Origin: Duganella sp. 1411
GTDB taxonomy: Bacteria > Pseudomonadota > Gammaproteobacteria > Burkholderiales > Burkholderiaceae_D
Assembly (NCBI RefSeq): GCF_017833525.1
Contig: NZ_JAFICD010000009.1
Location: 186,001-250,000, forward strand
Reading direction: 5' to 3'
Length of the DNA: 64,000 nucleotides
Shown here: positions 28,102 to 40,328 of the stretch, in pieces
Position numbering within the stretch: the stretch's first letter is position 1
Layout of the letters: each line of letters begins with the position of its first letter
Translations under genes and position numbers: made by a program
The notes under the pieces: model-generated
What the model was told of the DNA's origin: nothing
Database searches by the model: none
What the model saw: the letters and a program-made list of their open reading frames with translations, nothing else

Positions 28102-30594
28102 ATGCGTTATCCGACCCTGCTTTCCGCCGCCTTGTCGCTGGGCGTTGCCGCCGGCGCCCACGCCGCCGACGCCACCATGGCCGGCCCGCTGGCCGCCGCC
28201 GCGCGCGATGCCGGCCCGGCCTTGATCGAACAACTGCTGGCGGCCCAGGCCCGGCCGGCGCCGTTCGGGCTGGCGCTCGACACCATCCACCCCGGCGTCG
28301 CCGGCACGCGCGTCGCGCGCCTGCACCACACGTATCGGGGCCTGCGCATCTGGCAATCCGAATCGGTGGTGACGCTCGACGACGGCGGCGCCGTCATCGA
28401 CGAAACGCCGAGCGACCGCCGCGCCGCGTTGGCCAAGGCCACGGAGGAGGGCGTCGACGCGCTGCCCGAACGTCCCCCGGTGAGCGCGCAGGAGGCCATC
28501 AACCTGGTCCTCGCCGGCATCGAGCGCGGCGCGCAGCCGCTGGAGGAGACCACGGCCGAGCTGGTCGTCTACCCGCTGATGGCGAGAACCCGCAGCCGCA
28601 CCGGCGCGGGCAAGCCGGTGGCGCAACTGAACGCGGTCGACCTGGAGGACGTGGTCACCGATTACCGGCTGGCCTATGTCGTCAGCACGCGCATGTTGAT
28701 CCGCAACGACCTGCAGTTCTGGGATCACATCATCAGCGCCGAGGACGGCCACCAGATCGACCGCCTCAACGTCCGCACCGACGTCGCCGGCACCGGCCAC
28801 AGCCAGTACAGCGGCACGGTCAAGCTCAACACCACGCTGAGCGGCGGCCCCTATCTGATGAAGGACGGCAGCCGCGGCGTGAACGGAAAATTCGGCGGGC
28901 TGGCGATCACCAACGCCAACAACGACTACATCCCGACCGGCACGCTCTACAGCGACGCCGACAACCAGTGGGGCGACGGCCAGCAATACGTCAGCGGCGC
29001 CAGCACCACCGGCGCCAACGGCCAGACGGCCGCCGTCAACGCGCTGTGGGGGCTGGCCAGCACCTACGACACGATGAAGAACGTCATGGGCTGGCACAGC
29101 CTGGACGGCAACGACACCGCCACCTACGCCACCGTGCACTACGGCCAGGGCTACACCAACGCCAACTACGACGAGGCGTGCCGCTGCATCCGGGTCGGCG
29201 ACGGCAACGGCGTCGACTACAAAAACCTGGGCGTGATCGACGTGCTGGGCCACGAAATGGGCCACGGCGTCACAGCGCGCACGTCCAAGTTGCCGATGTA
29301 CGGCGAGGCGGGCGGCCTCAACGAATCGGGCGCGGACATCAACGGCGAAATGGCCGAAGCCTACGCCCGCAACGGCGCCGGCGGCAAGGCGGTCCCGGCC
29401 GGCAACGACTGGATGATCGCCAAGGAGGCGTGGTACCAGGGCCAGGCGCTGCGCTACCTGCGCAAGCCGTCGAAGGACGGCAAGAGCGCCGACGCCTGGA
29501 GCGTCGATATCGGCAAGCTCGATCCGCACTACAGCAGCGGCGCCAACAACCGCATGTTCTATTTCCTGTCGCAGGGCTCGGACGCGACGCCGGGCGCCGA
29601 GGGCCACAGCGCCTACCTCAAGCGCTCGCCCAAGGCCATGACCGGCATCGGCAACGACGCCGCCTACCGCATCTGGTTCACCGCCAACACCACCAAGTTC
29701 GCCGCCGCCACCAATTATTCGGCCGCGCGCGCCCGCATGATCGAGGTGGCGCGCCAGCTGTACGGCGACGACAGCGCGCAGGCGATCGCGGTGCAGCGCG
29801 CCTACGCGGCCATCAATGTCGGCTACGACGTCGACGAGCTCGGCTACAAGTCGCCGGTGGCCTTGCTGACCCAGCCGGCCAGCACCGGCGTCACCGTGGG
29901 CCAGCCGGCCAACTTCACCGCCTACGCCGAGGCGGGCACGGCGCCTTACTACTACGCCTGGTACAAGAACGGCGCGCGGGTCCGCAACGTCACCGGCCCC
30001 GGCTACAGCTTCACCGCGACGGCGGCCGACGCCGGCGCCAAAATCACCGTGCGCGTGACCGACAGCGCCAACCTGCCGACCACGGCCACCAGCCAGACGG
30101 CGGTGCTGACCATCAATCCGCCCGGCACCTTGTACGAGCGCATCGTCAACGGCGGCTTCGAGGACGGCGAGCTCGACTGGGCGGGCAGCCTGAACAACAT
30201 CGGCGGCTGGAGCCAGTACCCGGCCCACGCCGGCAAGAAGATGGCGTGGTTCGGCGATTATGAATCGCCATCGGGCACGGCGCTGTACCAGGTGGTGACG
30301 ATCCCGGCGCACAGCCCCACGGCCAAGCTGTCGTTCGCGCTGAAGGTCAGCACCACCGAGAGCACGGCCAAGGTGGAGGACCGCTTCCGCGTCGAGCTGC
30401 GCGGCCTGTTCAACCAGCCGCTGGCGCTAATCAAGGAGTTCAGCAATCTGGACGCGGCGCCGGGCTTCGTCGTGCATAGCTACGACCTGAGCGCCTTCCG
30501 TGGCCAGACCGTGCGGCTGCGCTTCGCTTCAAGTTCTAACGGTAGTCTGCCGACCTCGTTCATGCTCGATTCCGTCAGTCTGAAGACTGAGTAA
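28102..30594 (+). CDS. Secreted M4 (thermolysin-like) zinc metallopeptidase
   Basis: An 830-residue exported peptidase. Signal peptide (1-21) is followed by an FTP/propeptide region (~40-220) and a thermolysin-type catalytic domain (~235-590). Zinc site: His384-Glu385...His388 in GHEMGHGVTA, with the third ligand Glu408 in GGLNESGADING. A general acid/base His lies in GKLDPHYSSGANNRMFYFLS. C-terminal parts are an Ig-like domain (~590-670, PYYYAWYKNG) and a carbohydrate-binding-like jelly roll (~680-830, NGGFEDGELDWAG). GGAGG precedes the ATG. It lies downstream of a PEP-CTERM gene but has no sorting signal itself. Confidence 0.93.
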   Translation: MRYPTLLSAALSLGVAAGAHAADATMAGPLAAAARDAGPALIEQLLAAQARPAPFGLALDTIHPGVAGTRVARLHHTYRGLRIWQSESVVTLDDGGAVIDETPSDRRAALAKATEEGVDALPERPPVSAQEAINLVLAGIERGAQPLEETTAELVVYPLMARTRSRTGAGKPVAQLNAVDLEDVVTDYRLAYVVSTRMLIRNDLQFWDHIISAEDGHQIDRLNVRTDVAGTGHSQYSGTVKLNTTLSGGPYLMKDGSRGVNGKFGGLAITNANNDYIPTGTLYSDADNQWGDGQQYVSGASTTGANGQTAAVNALWGLASTYDTMKNVMGWHSLDGNDTATYATVHYGQGYTNANYDEACRCIRVGDGNGVDYKNLGVIDVLGHEMGHGVTARTSKLPMYGEAGGLNESGADINGEMAEAYARNGAGGKAVPAGNDWMIAKEAWYQGQALRYLRKPSKDGKSADAWSVDIGKLDPHYSSGANNRMFYFLSQGSDATPGAEGHSAYLKRSPKAMTGIGNDAAYRIWFTANTTKFAAATNYSAARARMIEVARQLYGDDSAQAIAVQRAYAAINVGYDVDELGYKSPVALLTQPASTGVTVGQPANFTAYAEAGTAPYYYAWYKNGARVRNVTGPGYSFTATAADAGAKITVRVTDSANLPTTATSQTAVLTINPPGTLYERIVNGGFEDGELDWAGSLNNIGGWSQYPAHAGKKMAWFGDYESPSGTALYQVVTIPAHSPTAKLSFALKVSTTESTAKVEDRFRVELRGLFNQPLALIKEFSNLDAAPGFVVHSYDLSAFRGQTVRLRFASSSNGSLPTSFMLDSVSLKTE

Positions 30595-30669
30595 AAACGT
30601 TTTCTTTGCCCGGACCGGTCAAGGTATGCCAGAATCGTCGTTCCCTTCGACAACTTGCAAAGCCTGTCC

Positions 30670-33600
30670 ATGTCACCGTTCCGCCTCCGTCCCTTTGCCC
30701 TGACACTGATGTCCGCCGGCCTGCTGGCCGGTCAGGCCGCCGCCGCCGATGCCTACTACCGCTTCCCCTCCATCCGTGGCGACGCCGTCGTCTTCACCGC
30801 CGAGGGCGATCTGTGGAAGACCGGCGCCCAGGGCGGCCAGGCGCAGCGCCTGACGACCCACCCGGCCGCCGAAACCAACGCCGCCATTTCGTACGACGGA
30901 CTATGGATCGCCTTCTCCGCCTCGTACGAGGGCGCGCAGGAAGCCTATGTGATGCCGCTTGCCGGCGGCCTGCCCAAGCGGCTGACGTTCGAGAACGGCG
31001 CCGTGACGGTGCTGGGCTGGACGGCTCAGGGCGAGGTACTGGTCAGCACCCAGGATTCGAAAGGGCCGTCGGCGCACCGCATCGTCGCTGCGGTGCAGCC
31101 ATCGACCTTGCAGCGGCGCGTGTTCGCCGTCGCCGACGCCAACGACGCGGTGCTCGACGACGCCGGCAAGACGCTGTACTTCACGCGCTACGGCCTGGCC
31201 CTGACCAACGACAACGTCAAGAACTATCGCGGCGGCGCCCACGCGCAGCTGTGGCGTTACGACTTGAGCGCGGGTGCGTCGGCCGAAGCCGTGCCGCTGC
31301 TGGCGGCCGACGCGGGCAACAACAAGCGCCCGATGTGGTGGCGGGGACGCCTGTACTTCATCAGCGACCGTGGCGGCTCCGACAACCTGTGGTCGATGGC
31401 GCCCGATGGCGGCGACCCTCGCCAGCTGACAAAGCACACCGACTGGGACGTGCGCAACGCGGCGCTGGGCGACGGCCGCATCGTCTATCAGCTGGGCGCC
31501 GACCTGCGCGTGTTCGACCTGGCCGGGTCGGCCGACCGGCAGTTGGCTATCGGCTTGGTGTCCGACTTCGACCAGCAACGCGCGCGCCAGATACGCTCGC
31601 CGCTGGAGCAGTTGACCAACGTGCAGTTGTCCGGCAAGGCCGAGCGGCTGGTGTTGACCGCGCGCGGGCGCGTCAGCCTGGCCGGCACGGGCGCCCAGCG
31701 CCGCGTCGAGATCGCGGTGCCGGAAGGGGCGCGCGCGCGCGAGGCGGTGTTCAGCCATGACGACAAGTGGGTCTACGCGATCGTCGACACCACCGGCGAA
31801 AACGAGATCTGGAAGTTCGCCGCCGACGGCTCGGGACCGGGCGAGCAGCTGACGCGGGACGGCATCAGCCACCGCTGGCAGCTGTATCCGTCGCCGGACG
31901 GCCGCTGGCTGGGCCACACCGACAAGAAGGGACGTTTCTGGCTGCTGGACCTGGCCACCAAAGCGAACATCGTCATCGACGACGCGGGCAAGGCCGGCGT
32001 CGACAAGCACGACGAAATCCTGTGGTCGGCCGACAGCAAGAACCTGGCGCTGGTGCGCGCCGCGACCACCGAGCAGCGCGAGCAAATCGGCTTGTACAAC
32101 CTGGCGTCGAAGCAGCTGACCTTTGTCACCAGCGACCGCTACACGTCACGTTCGCCGGTGTTTTCGCCGGACGGCAAATGGCTGTACTTCCTCTCGGCCC
32201 GCAACTTCCAGCTGGCGAACGGTTCGCCGTGGGGCGACCGCAATATGGGACCGGTGTTCGACAAGCGCACCGGCGTCTACGCGCTGGCGCTGCAGCCGGG
32301 GAACCGCTTCCCGTTCAAACCGGACGATGAATTGGGCAAGCCGGGCGAGAAGGCCGCCGAGGGTGCGGCCGACAAGGCGGTCGAGCAGGCGGCCGAGAAG
32401 GCGGCGGAGAAGGCGGTGGAAAAGGCCGCCGCCAAGGCGGCGCCGCCGGTGAAAAAAGCGGACAAGTCGCTGCCGGAGATCGTCTACGCCGGCCTGCAGG
32501 ACCGCTTGTACGAAGTGCCGCTGGCGCCAGGTAACTACCGTGGCTTGAGCATGGACGACAAGCGCCTGTACTTCCTGGAAGTGGAGTCCAGCGACGGCAA
32601 GGCGAACCTGAAGACGCTGGCGATCGCCTCCAACGGTCCGCAGCCGGAGACCTTCGCCGCCGGCGTGCGCGAATTCGATCTGGCCGCCGACAAAAAGCAT
32701 CTCTACTACCGCACCTTCAGCGGCGGTCCGGGCGACATGATCATCGTCGAAGCGGGCGCCAAGGCGCCCACCGACACCTCCAAGGCCAAGGTCAGGATCG
32801 ACGACTGGAGCTTCACCTCCAATCCGCGCCTGGAGTGGAAGCAGATGTTCAACGACGCCTGGCGCATGCACCGCGACTTCCTGTACGACGCCAAAATGCG
32901 CGGCGTGAACTGGACCGGCGTGCGCGACAAATACGCGCCGCTGGTCGAGCGCGTAACCGACCGCGCGGAGCTGAACGATATCCTGGGCATGATGATCAGC
33001 GAGGTCGGTTCGCTGCACTCGCAGATCTCGCCGGGCGATATCCGCCGCCCCGCGCCGGAGGGCGTGCCGTCCGGCCTGGGCGCGCTGCTGACGCGCACCG
33101 ACGAGGGCTACCGCGTCGATCACGTGTACCGCAGCGAGCCGGAGCTGCCGTCCGAGCACGGACCGCTGGCCCAGGCCGACGTCAATGTGAAGGAGAGCGA
33201 CATCATCACCGCCGTCAACGGCAAGCCGGTGACGGCCGTGCGCGACATCGCCGACCTGCTGCTGAACCAGGCCGACAAGCAGGTGCTGCTGCAGATCAAA
33301 CGCAAGGCCGGCGGCAGCGGCCCGGTGATCGTGATGCCGGTGAATATGGCCAAGCAGGCCAGCCTGCGCTACAGCGACTGGGAGCAAAGCCGCGCGCGCC
33401 AGGTCGAGACGGCGTCGAAGGGACGCATCGGCTACCTGCACCTGCGCGCAATGGGGCCGCGCGACATCGCCTCGTTCGCGCGCGACTTCTACGCCAACGT
33501 CAACCGCGAGGGCCTGATCATCGACGTGCGGCGCAACAACGGCGGCAACATCGACAGCTGGATCATCGAGAAGCTGCTGCGCAAGGCCTGGGCCTTCTGG

Positions 33601-34026
33601 GCCGCGCCGGGCGCGCAGCCGGCGCCGAACATGCAGAACACCTTCCGCGGCCACCTGGTGGTGCTGGTCGATGAGCTGACCTATTCGGACGGCGAGACCT
33701 TCGCGGCCGGCGTCAAGGCGCTGGGGCTGGCGCCGCTGGTCGGCAAGCGCACGGCCGGCGCCGGCGTTTGGCTGAGCGATAACAACCGCCTGAGCGACAA
33801 CGGCATGGCGCGCGTCGCCGAGAACGGCCAGTTCAACACGGCCGACGGCCATTGGCTGATCGAAGGCGTGGGCGTGACGCCGGACGTGGAAGTGGACAAC
33901 CTGCCGCATGCGACCTTCATGGGCCAGGACCGGCAGCTGGAGGTGGCGTTGGAGCTGCTGGATAAAAAACTGAAGGAACAGCCGATCAAACCATATCAAC
34001 CGCAGGTGATCCCCGCGTTGAAATAA
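30670..34026 (+). CDS. Tricorn-like S41 peptidase (first of tandem pair)
   Basis: A 1118-residue exported protein with signal peptide (ATG at 30670; cleavage near QAAAADA). Two WD40/TolB-type beta-propellers (~30-545) resemble tricorn protease. An Ala/Lys/Glu-rich low-complexity linker (~558-599, repeats of EKAAEKAVEK type) follows. C-terminal parts are a tricorn C1 domain, a PDZ domain (~800-890) and the S41 core. The likely catalytic residues are His783 (GSLHSQISPGD) and Ser1006-Asp1007 (LTYSDGETFAAG). It would degrade peptides in the periplasm or outside the cell. The second paralogue begins 10 nt downstream. Confidence 0.88.
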   Translation: MSPFRLRPFALTLMSAGLLAGQAAAADAYYRFPSIRGDAVVFTAEGDLWKTGAQGGQAQRLTTHPAAETNAAISYDGLWIAFSASYEGAQEAYVMPLAGGLPKRLTFENGAVTVLGWTAQGEVLVSTQDSKGPSAHRIVAAVQPSTLQRRVFAVADANDAVLDDAGKTLYFTRYGLALTNDNVKNYRGGAHAQLWRYDLSAGASAEAVPLLAADAGNNKRPMWWRGRLYFISDRGGSDNLWSMAPDGGDPRQLTKHTDWDVRNAALGDGRIVYQLGADLRVFDLAGSADRQLAIGLVSDFDQQRARQIRSPLEQLTNVQLSGKAERLVLTARGRVSLAGTGAQRRVEIAVPEGARAREAVFSHDDKWVYAIVDTTGENEIWKFAADGSGPGEQLTRDGISHRWQLYPSPDGRWLGHTDKKGRFWLLDLATKANIVIDDAGKAGVDKHDEILWSADSKNLALVRAATTEQREQIGLYNLASKQLTFVTSDRYTSRSPVFSPDGKWLYFLSARNFQLANGSPWGDRNMGPVFDKRTGVYALALQPGNRFPFKPDDELGKPGEKAAEGAADKAVEQAAEKAAEKAVEKAAAKAAPPVKKADKSLPEIVYAGLQDRLYEVPLAPGNYRGLSMDDKRLYFLEVESSDGKANLKTLAIASNGPQPETFAAGVREFDLAADKKHLYYRTFSGGPGDMIIVEAGAKAPTDTSKAKVRIDDWSFTSNPRLEWKQMFNDAWRMHRDFLYDAKMRGVNWTGVRDKYAPLVERVTDRAELNDILGMMISEVGSLHSQISPGDIRRPAPEGVPSGLGALLTRTDEGYRVDHVYRSEPELPSEHGPLAQADVNVKESDIITAVNGKPVTAVRDIADLLLNQADKQVLLQIKRKAGGSGPVIVMPVNMAKQASLRYSDWEQSRARQVETASKGRIGYLHLRAMGPRDIASFARDFYANVNREGLIIDVRRNNGGNIDSWIIEKLLRKAWAFWAAPGAQPAPNMQNTFRGHLVVLVDELTYSDGETFAAGVKALGLAPLVGKRTAGAGVWLSDNNRLSDNGMARVAENGQFNTADGHWLIEGVGVTPDVEVDNLPHATFMGQDRQLEVALELLDKKLKEQPIKPYQPQVIPALK

Positions 34027-34036
34027 GGAGCCCTCG

Positions 34037-37345
<3,309 letters not shown>

Positions 37346-37374
37346 ATCGGGCATGTTGATCAAAGGGGAGCATG

Positions 37375-37551
37375 TTGAATTACTTGTGGACGAACACGTT
37401 GAATTACTTGTGGACGAACATGTTGAATGACTTGTGGACGAACACGTTGAATTACTTGTGGACGAACACGTTGAATTACTTGTGGACGAACACGTTGAAT
37501 TACTTGTGGACGGACACGTTGAATTACTTGTGGACGAACACGTTGAATTAC
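37375..37551. repeat. 24-bp tandem repeat array, seven copies plus a partial one
   Basis: The unit starts TTGAATTACTTGTGG and ends ACGAACACG. Seven full units run 37375-37542, with an eighth truncated after 9 nt. Units differ by only one substitution or none (CATG for CACG in copy 2, GAC for TAC in copy 3, GGAC for GAAC in copy 6). It is AT-richer than its surroundings. The unit length is a multiple of 3, so every frame gives an octapeptide repeat (for example LNYLWTNT on the plus strand), but coding is not supported. Confidence 0.9.
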
Positions 37552-37558
37552 ACGGAAA

Positions 37559-37620
37559 CACGTAGGGCGGATTAGCGCAGCGTAATCCGCCATGCATGCG
37601 CCGTCGAAGGCTCACGCATG
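37559..37620. repeat. REP-like element, copy A3
   Basis: It reads ACGTAGGGCGGATTAGCG, then CAGCGTAATCCGCC, with the flank ATGCGCCGTCGA. It directly follows the 24-bp tandem array. Confidence 0.85.
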
Positions 37621-37627
37621 GCCAAAG

Positions 37628-37665
37628 TGTTCGGAAGTGAACAGCACCCCGTTCACTTCCGAACA
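37628..37665. promoter_or_regulatory. 15-bp perfect inverted repeat, likely activator site for the sigma-54 promoter
   Basis: TGTTCGGAAGTGAAC (37628-37642) and its exact complement GTTCACTTCCGAACA (37651-37665) are separated by 8 nt. The array is 41-78 nt upstream of the -24 element of the sigma-54 promoter at 37706, the usual place for a bacterial enhancer-binding protein. Each arm with its next base also contains TGTTC/GAACA. A terminator role is less likely since no T-run follows. Confidence 0.65.
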
Positions 37666-37705
37666 GACATGAGCGATAAACGCGGATTCAGCGTATGAAA
37701 AGCCG

Positions 37706-37721
37706 TGGCACGGTAGTTGCA
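37706..37721 (+). promoter_or_regulatory. Sigma-54 (RpoN) promoter
   Basis: TGGCACG, four bases, then TTGCA is an exact match to the -24/-12 consensus. GG is at 37707-37708 and GC at 37719-37720. The start site would lie near 37732, about 22 nt before the permease ATG at 37754. Confidence 0.8.
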
Positions 37722-37753
37722 CTATCCACCCGTCTTCCCCACACGGACCTGCC

Positions 37754-40195
37754 ATGAAGTTAAAAGATTTTCGCATCGGCTGGCGCACGGTGATACAGCA
37801 GCCGGCATATTCGCTGTCGGTGATACTGGGCCTGAGCATAGGCCTGGCATCCTGCCTGCTACTGCTAGGCTTCGTAAAATACTCGCTGGATTACGACTCG
37901 CATGTGCCGGATGTCGACAACGTCTACGTCGTTACGCAGCGCTACCACGTCGACCCCAAGTCTCCGCTGTACGACGTTGCGCCGATGTTCCTGCGGTCGG
38001 TGGCCATGACCACGCCCGGCGTGGTTGACGCCACCAGCTTCTTCCCGTCTCGCCCGCAAACGTCACCGCTTGTGATCAGCATCGACAATCGCCAGCTGCA
38101 ACTGCAAGGGCTTTACGTGCTGCCCGGCTTCGCGCACATGCTGGGATTGAAGGCGCTGCAGGGAAACCTGCGCGTGGCGCTGGACCAGCCGGACAGCATC
38201 GTCCTCACCGAAGCCTCGGCGCTGCGGCTGTTCGGCACGGCGGATGCGCTGGGGCGCACCATGCGGGCCGAGCGCAAGGTGGTGCGCGTGGGTGCGGTGG
38301 TCGCCACGCCGCCGGCCAACACCACCATCCCGTTCGACTCTCTGCTCGGCGTGAATTCCGCGCTGGTCGACAAAACCGTTCGCAACGAGATACTGACCGG
38401 AGAGCTGGGCTGGATGGGCAAGCTGCTGATCCGCGTGAAGCCCGGCGCTTCGCTGGCCGCGATCACGGACGCGCTTCAGCAAGTGGTCGACCGCACGCCC
38501 AGTATCCAGAACCATCCGCCGGAAACGCTGGAACGGCTGGGCAAGCGCAAGGTGATGGATCTCGGCCTGTCGCCGCTGCGGCGCGCGTATTTCGACAAGG
38601 ATGTCGAAGGCAGTCGTGTCTTCGTGGCGGGAAAACGCGGAGATGCGGTGGTCGTCGCCGGTCTGGCGGCGATCGCGGTACTGATTCTGGTACTGGCGGC
38701 CATCAATTACGTCAACCTAGCGACGGTGCGCGTGCTGCGCCGCCAGCGCGAGGTCGCCATGCGCAAGGTGCTCGGCGTCGGCGTCGGCAGGATCGTGCTG
38801 CACTTTCTCGTGGAGTCGCTCGCGGTGTCGCTGGTGGCGACGATGATCGGCTTGCTGCTGGCCTGGTTGGCGCTGCCGATTTTCTCGGAGCTGGTCAACC
38901 GCGATCTGTCCGGGATACTTTCGTTGACCAACATCGTCGCGGCGATGACGCTGGGCCTCGCGCTTGGCGTGTTGACGGCGATCTACCCGGCCTGGATCGC
39001 GGTGCGCGTGCTGCCGACGCAAGTGCTGGCCGGGCGGCCCGGTAACGAGTCCGTCGGCGGCATGCGCTTCCGGCGGATATTGACGGTGGTGCAAATAGCC
39101 ACGGCAATGGGCTTCGCCGGCATCACCGCCGCAATCGCGTGGCAGACCGGGTTTGCCATGCGCTCGTCGCCGGGGTTCGATCCCGCTCCGTTCCTGATCG
39201 TCGATTTGCCGGCGCCGGTGCGTTACAGCGACCCGGCGCGCGCCTTTATCACAGCGCTGAAGGCGCAGCGCGGCGTCGAAGGCGTGGCGTTATCGGAGGA
39301 TCCTGTCGGGCGGCTCGACAACGCATGGACACGCGAACTGCGGCGCGAGGGGGGCGTTGGCGCCGGCATGGAAATGAAAGGCGTCAGCGCCAATTTCTTC
39401 GAGCTTTACGGCATACGGCCCCGGACCGGCCGCCTGTTCCAGGCGGCGTTGGACCAGGAAGACGATCCGGTGCCGGTGGTGCTCAACGCTATCGCCACGC
39501 GGGATTTGGGCTTCGTGTCGCCGGAGGCGGCGGTCGGGCAGATCGTTTTGTTCACCGGTTACGATAACAAGATCGTCCGCAAGCGCGTGGTCGGCATCGC
39601 CCCGGACCTGCATTTTCACTCGCTGCGCGAAGCACCGCGCGCGACAGCCTATGAGCTCTGGACGGCCAGCACAACGCTCAGCGTGCGGACGACCGGTTCG
39701 CCGGCGCAGGTGGAGAACATGGTGCGGGAGCTGTGGCCCAAGTACTTCCCGGAAGCGATCATGAAGACGTATCGCGCCAGGGATATCCTCGCGGTCAATT
39801 ACGCCGACGATGCCCGGCTGGCCAAGCTGCTGGCTATCGCCACCTGCATCACGTTGTCGATAGCGGCCTTCGGCACCTACGTCCTGTCGGCCAACACGGT
39901 ACAGCGCCGCGCCAGGGAAATCGTGCTGCGCAAAATGCACGGGGCGGGGCGGTCGGCCATCGCGATGCTGGTGGTGCGGGAGATAGGGATGCTCACCTTG
40001 ATCGGCTCCGTGATCGGCCTGCCGCTGGCGGCGCTTGGAATCAAGAGGTATTTGTCGACCTACGTGGTGCAAGCGCCGATAGGCTACTGGACGTTGGGAC
40101 TGGCGCTGATGGTGACGGTGATCGTCGCCCTGGTCGCCATCAGCCGCCACACCTGGCTCGCCATGCGCATGGTCCCGGCCGAAGCGCTGCGATAA
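37754..40195 (+). CDS. FtsX/MacB-like ABC transporter permease (orphan)
   Basis: An 813-residue membrane protein with two copies of a module: a MacB-type periplasmic domain and an FtsX permease domain. Membrane segments lie at ~22-42, 300-320, 350-380, 395-420, 450-470, 695-715, 745-770 and 780-800. LRRQREVAMRKVLGVGVGRI and the matching RRAREIVLRKMHGAGRSAI are the FtsX-type coupling segments. No ATP-binding partner is encoded nearby, so the ATPase must come from elsewhere. Such proteins may work in export, lipoprotein release or mechanotransmission; substrate unknown. A consensus sigma-54 promoter sits directly upstream. Confidence 0.85.
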   Translation: MKLKDFRIGWRTVIQQPAYSLSVILGLSIGLASCLLLLGFVKYSLDYDSHVPDVDNVYVVTQRYHVDPKSPLYDVAPMFLRSVAMTTPGVVDATSFFPSRPQTSPLVISIDNRQLQLQGLYVLPGFAHMLGLKALQGNLRVALDQPDSIVLTEASALRLFGTADALGRTMRAERKVVRVGAVVATPPANTTIPFDSLLGVNSALVDKTVRNEILTGELGWMGKLLIRVKPGASLAAITDALQQVVDRTPSIQNHPPETLERLGKRKVMDLGLSPLRRAYFDKDVEGSRVFVAGKRGDAVVVAGLAAIAVLILVLAAINYVNLATVRVLRRQREVAMRKVLGVGVGRIVLHFLVESLAVSLVATMIGLLLAWLALPIFSELVNRDLSGILSLTNIVAAMTLGLALGVLTAIYPAWIAVRVLPTQVLAGRPGNESVGGMRFRRILTVVQIATAMGFAGITAAIAWQTGFAMRSSPGFDPAPFLIVDLPAPVRYSDPARAFITALKAQRGVEGVALSEDPVGRLDNAWTRELRREGGVGAGMEMKGVSANFFELYGIRPRTGRLFQAALDQEDDPVPVVLNAIATRDLGFVSPEAAVGQIVLFTGYDNKIVRKRVVGIAPDLHFHSLREAPRATAYELWTASTTLSVRTTGSPAQVENMVRELWPKYFPEAIMKTYRARDILAVNYADDARLAKLLAIATCITLSIAAFGTYVLSANTVQRRAREIVLRKMHGAGRSAIAMLVVREIGMLTLIGSVIGLPLAALGIKRYLSTYVVQAPIGYWTLGLALMVTVIVALVAISRHTWLAMRMVPAEALR

Positions 40196-40230
40196 AGCCA
40201 GGACCGGGATGCCAATGCCGACGCAAAACC

Positions 40231-40287
40231 ACGTAGGGCGGATTAGCGAAGCGTAATCCGCCAAATATGCGCCGTCGACGGCTCAAC
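40231..40287. repeat. REP-like element, copy A4
   Basis: ACGTAGGGCGGATTAGCG, then AAGCGTAATCCGCC, with the flank ATGCGCCGTCGACGGCTCA. It lies between the convergent permease and LytTR regulator genes. Confidence 0.85.
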
Positions 40288-40288
40288 G

Positions 40289-40328
40289 CCCCAGCCCGTG
40301 TAGAATTGGTGGACCTGACCCTGGAGTT
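40289..40328. repeat. Short interspersed repeat, copy B2
   Basis: It contains AGCCCGTGTAGAATTGG, then TGGACCTGACCCTGGAG, a relative of the element at 17733-17773. It abuts and overlaps by two bases the 3' end of the LytTR regulator gene. Confidence 0.6.

Noticed and set aside
27436..30312. A 958-codon minus-strand open frame opposite the PEP-CTERM and M4 genes
   Set aside because: The M4 zinc motif and PEP-CTERM signal lie on the plus strand; the minus frame is a shadow.
37375..37551. CRISPR array
   Set aside because: Units are contiguous with no variable spacers and no cas genes nearby.
37372..37575. A 67-residue octapeptide-repeat protein (LNYLWTNT units) encoded by the tandem array
   Set aside because: The Shine-Dalgarno-like GGGGAG is only about one base from the ATG, the frame simply reflects the 24-bp period, and all frames are equally repetitive.
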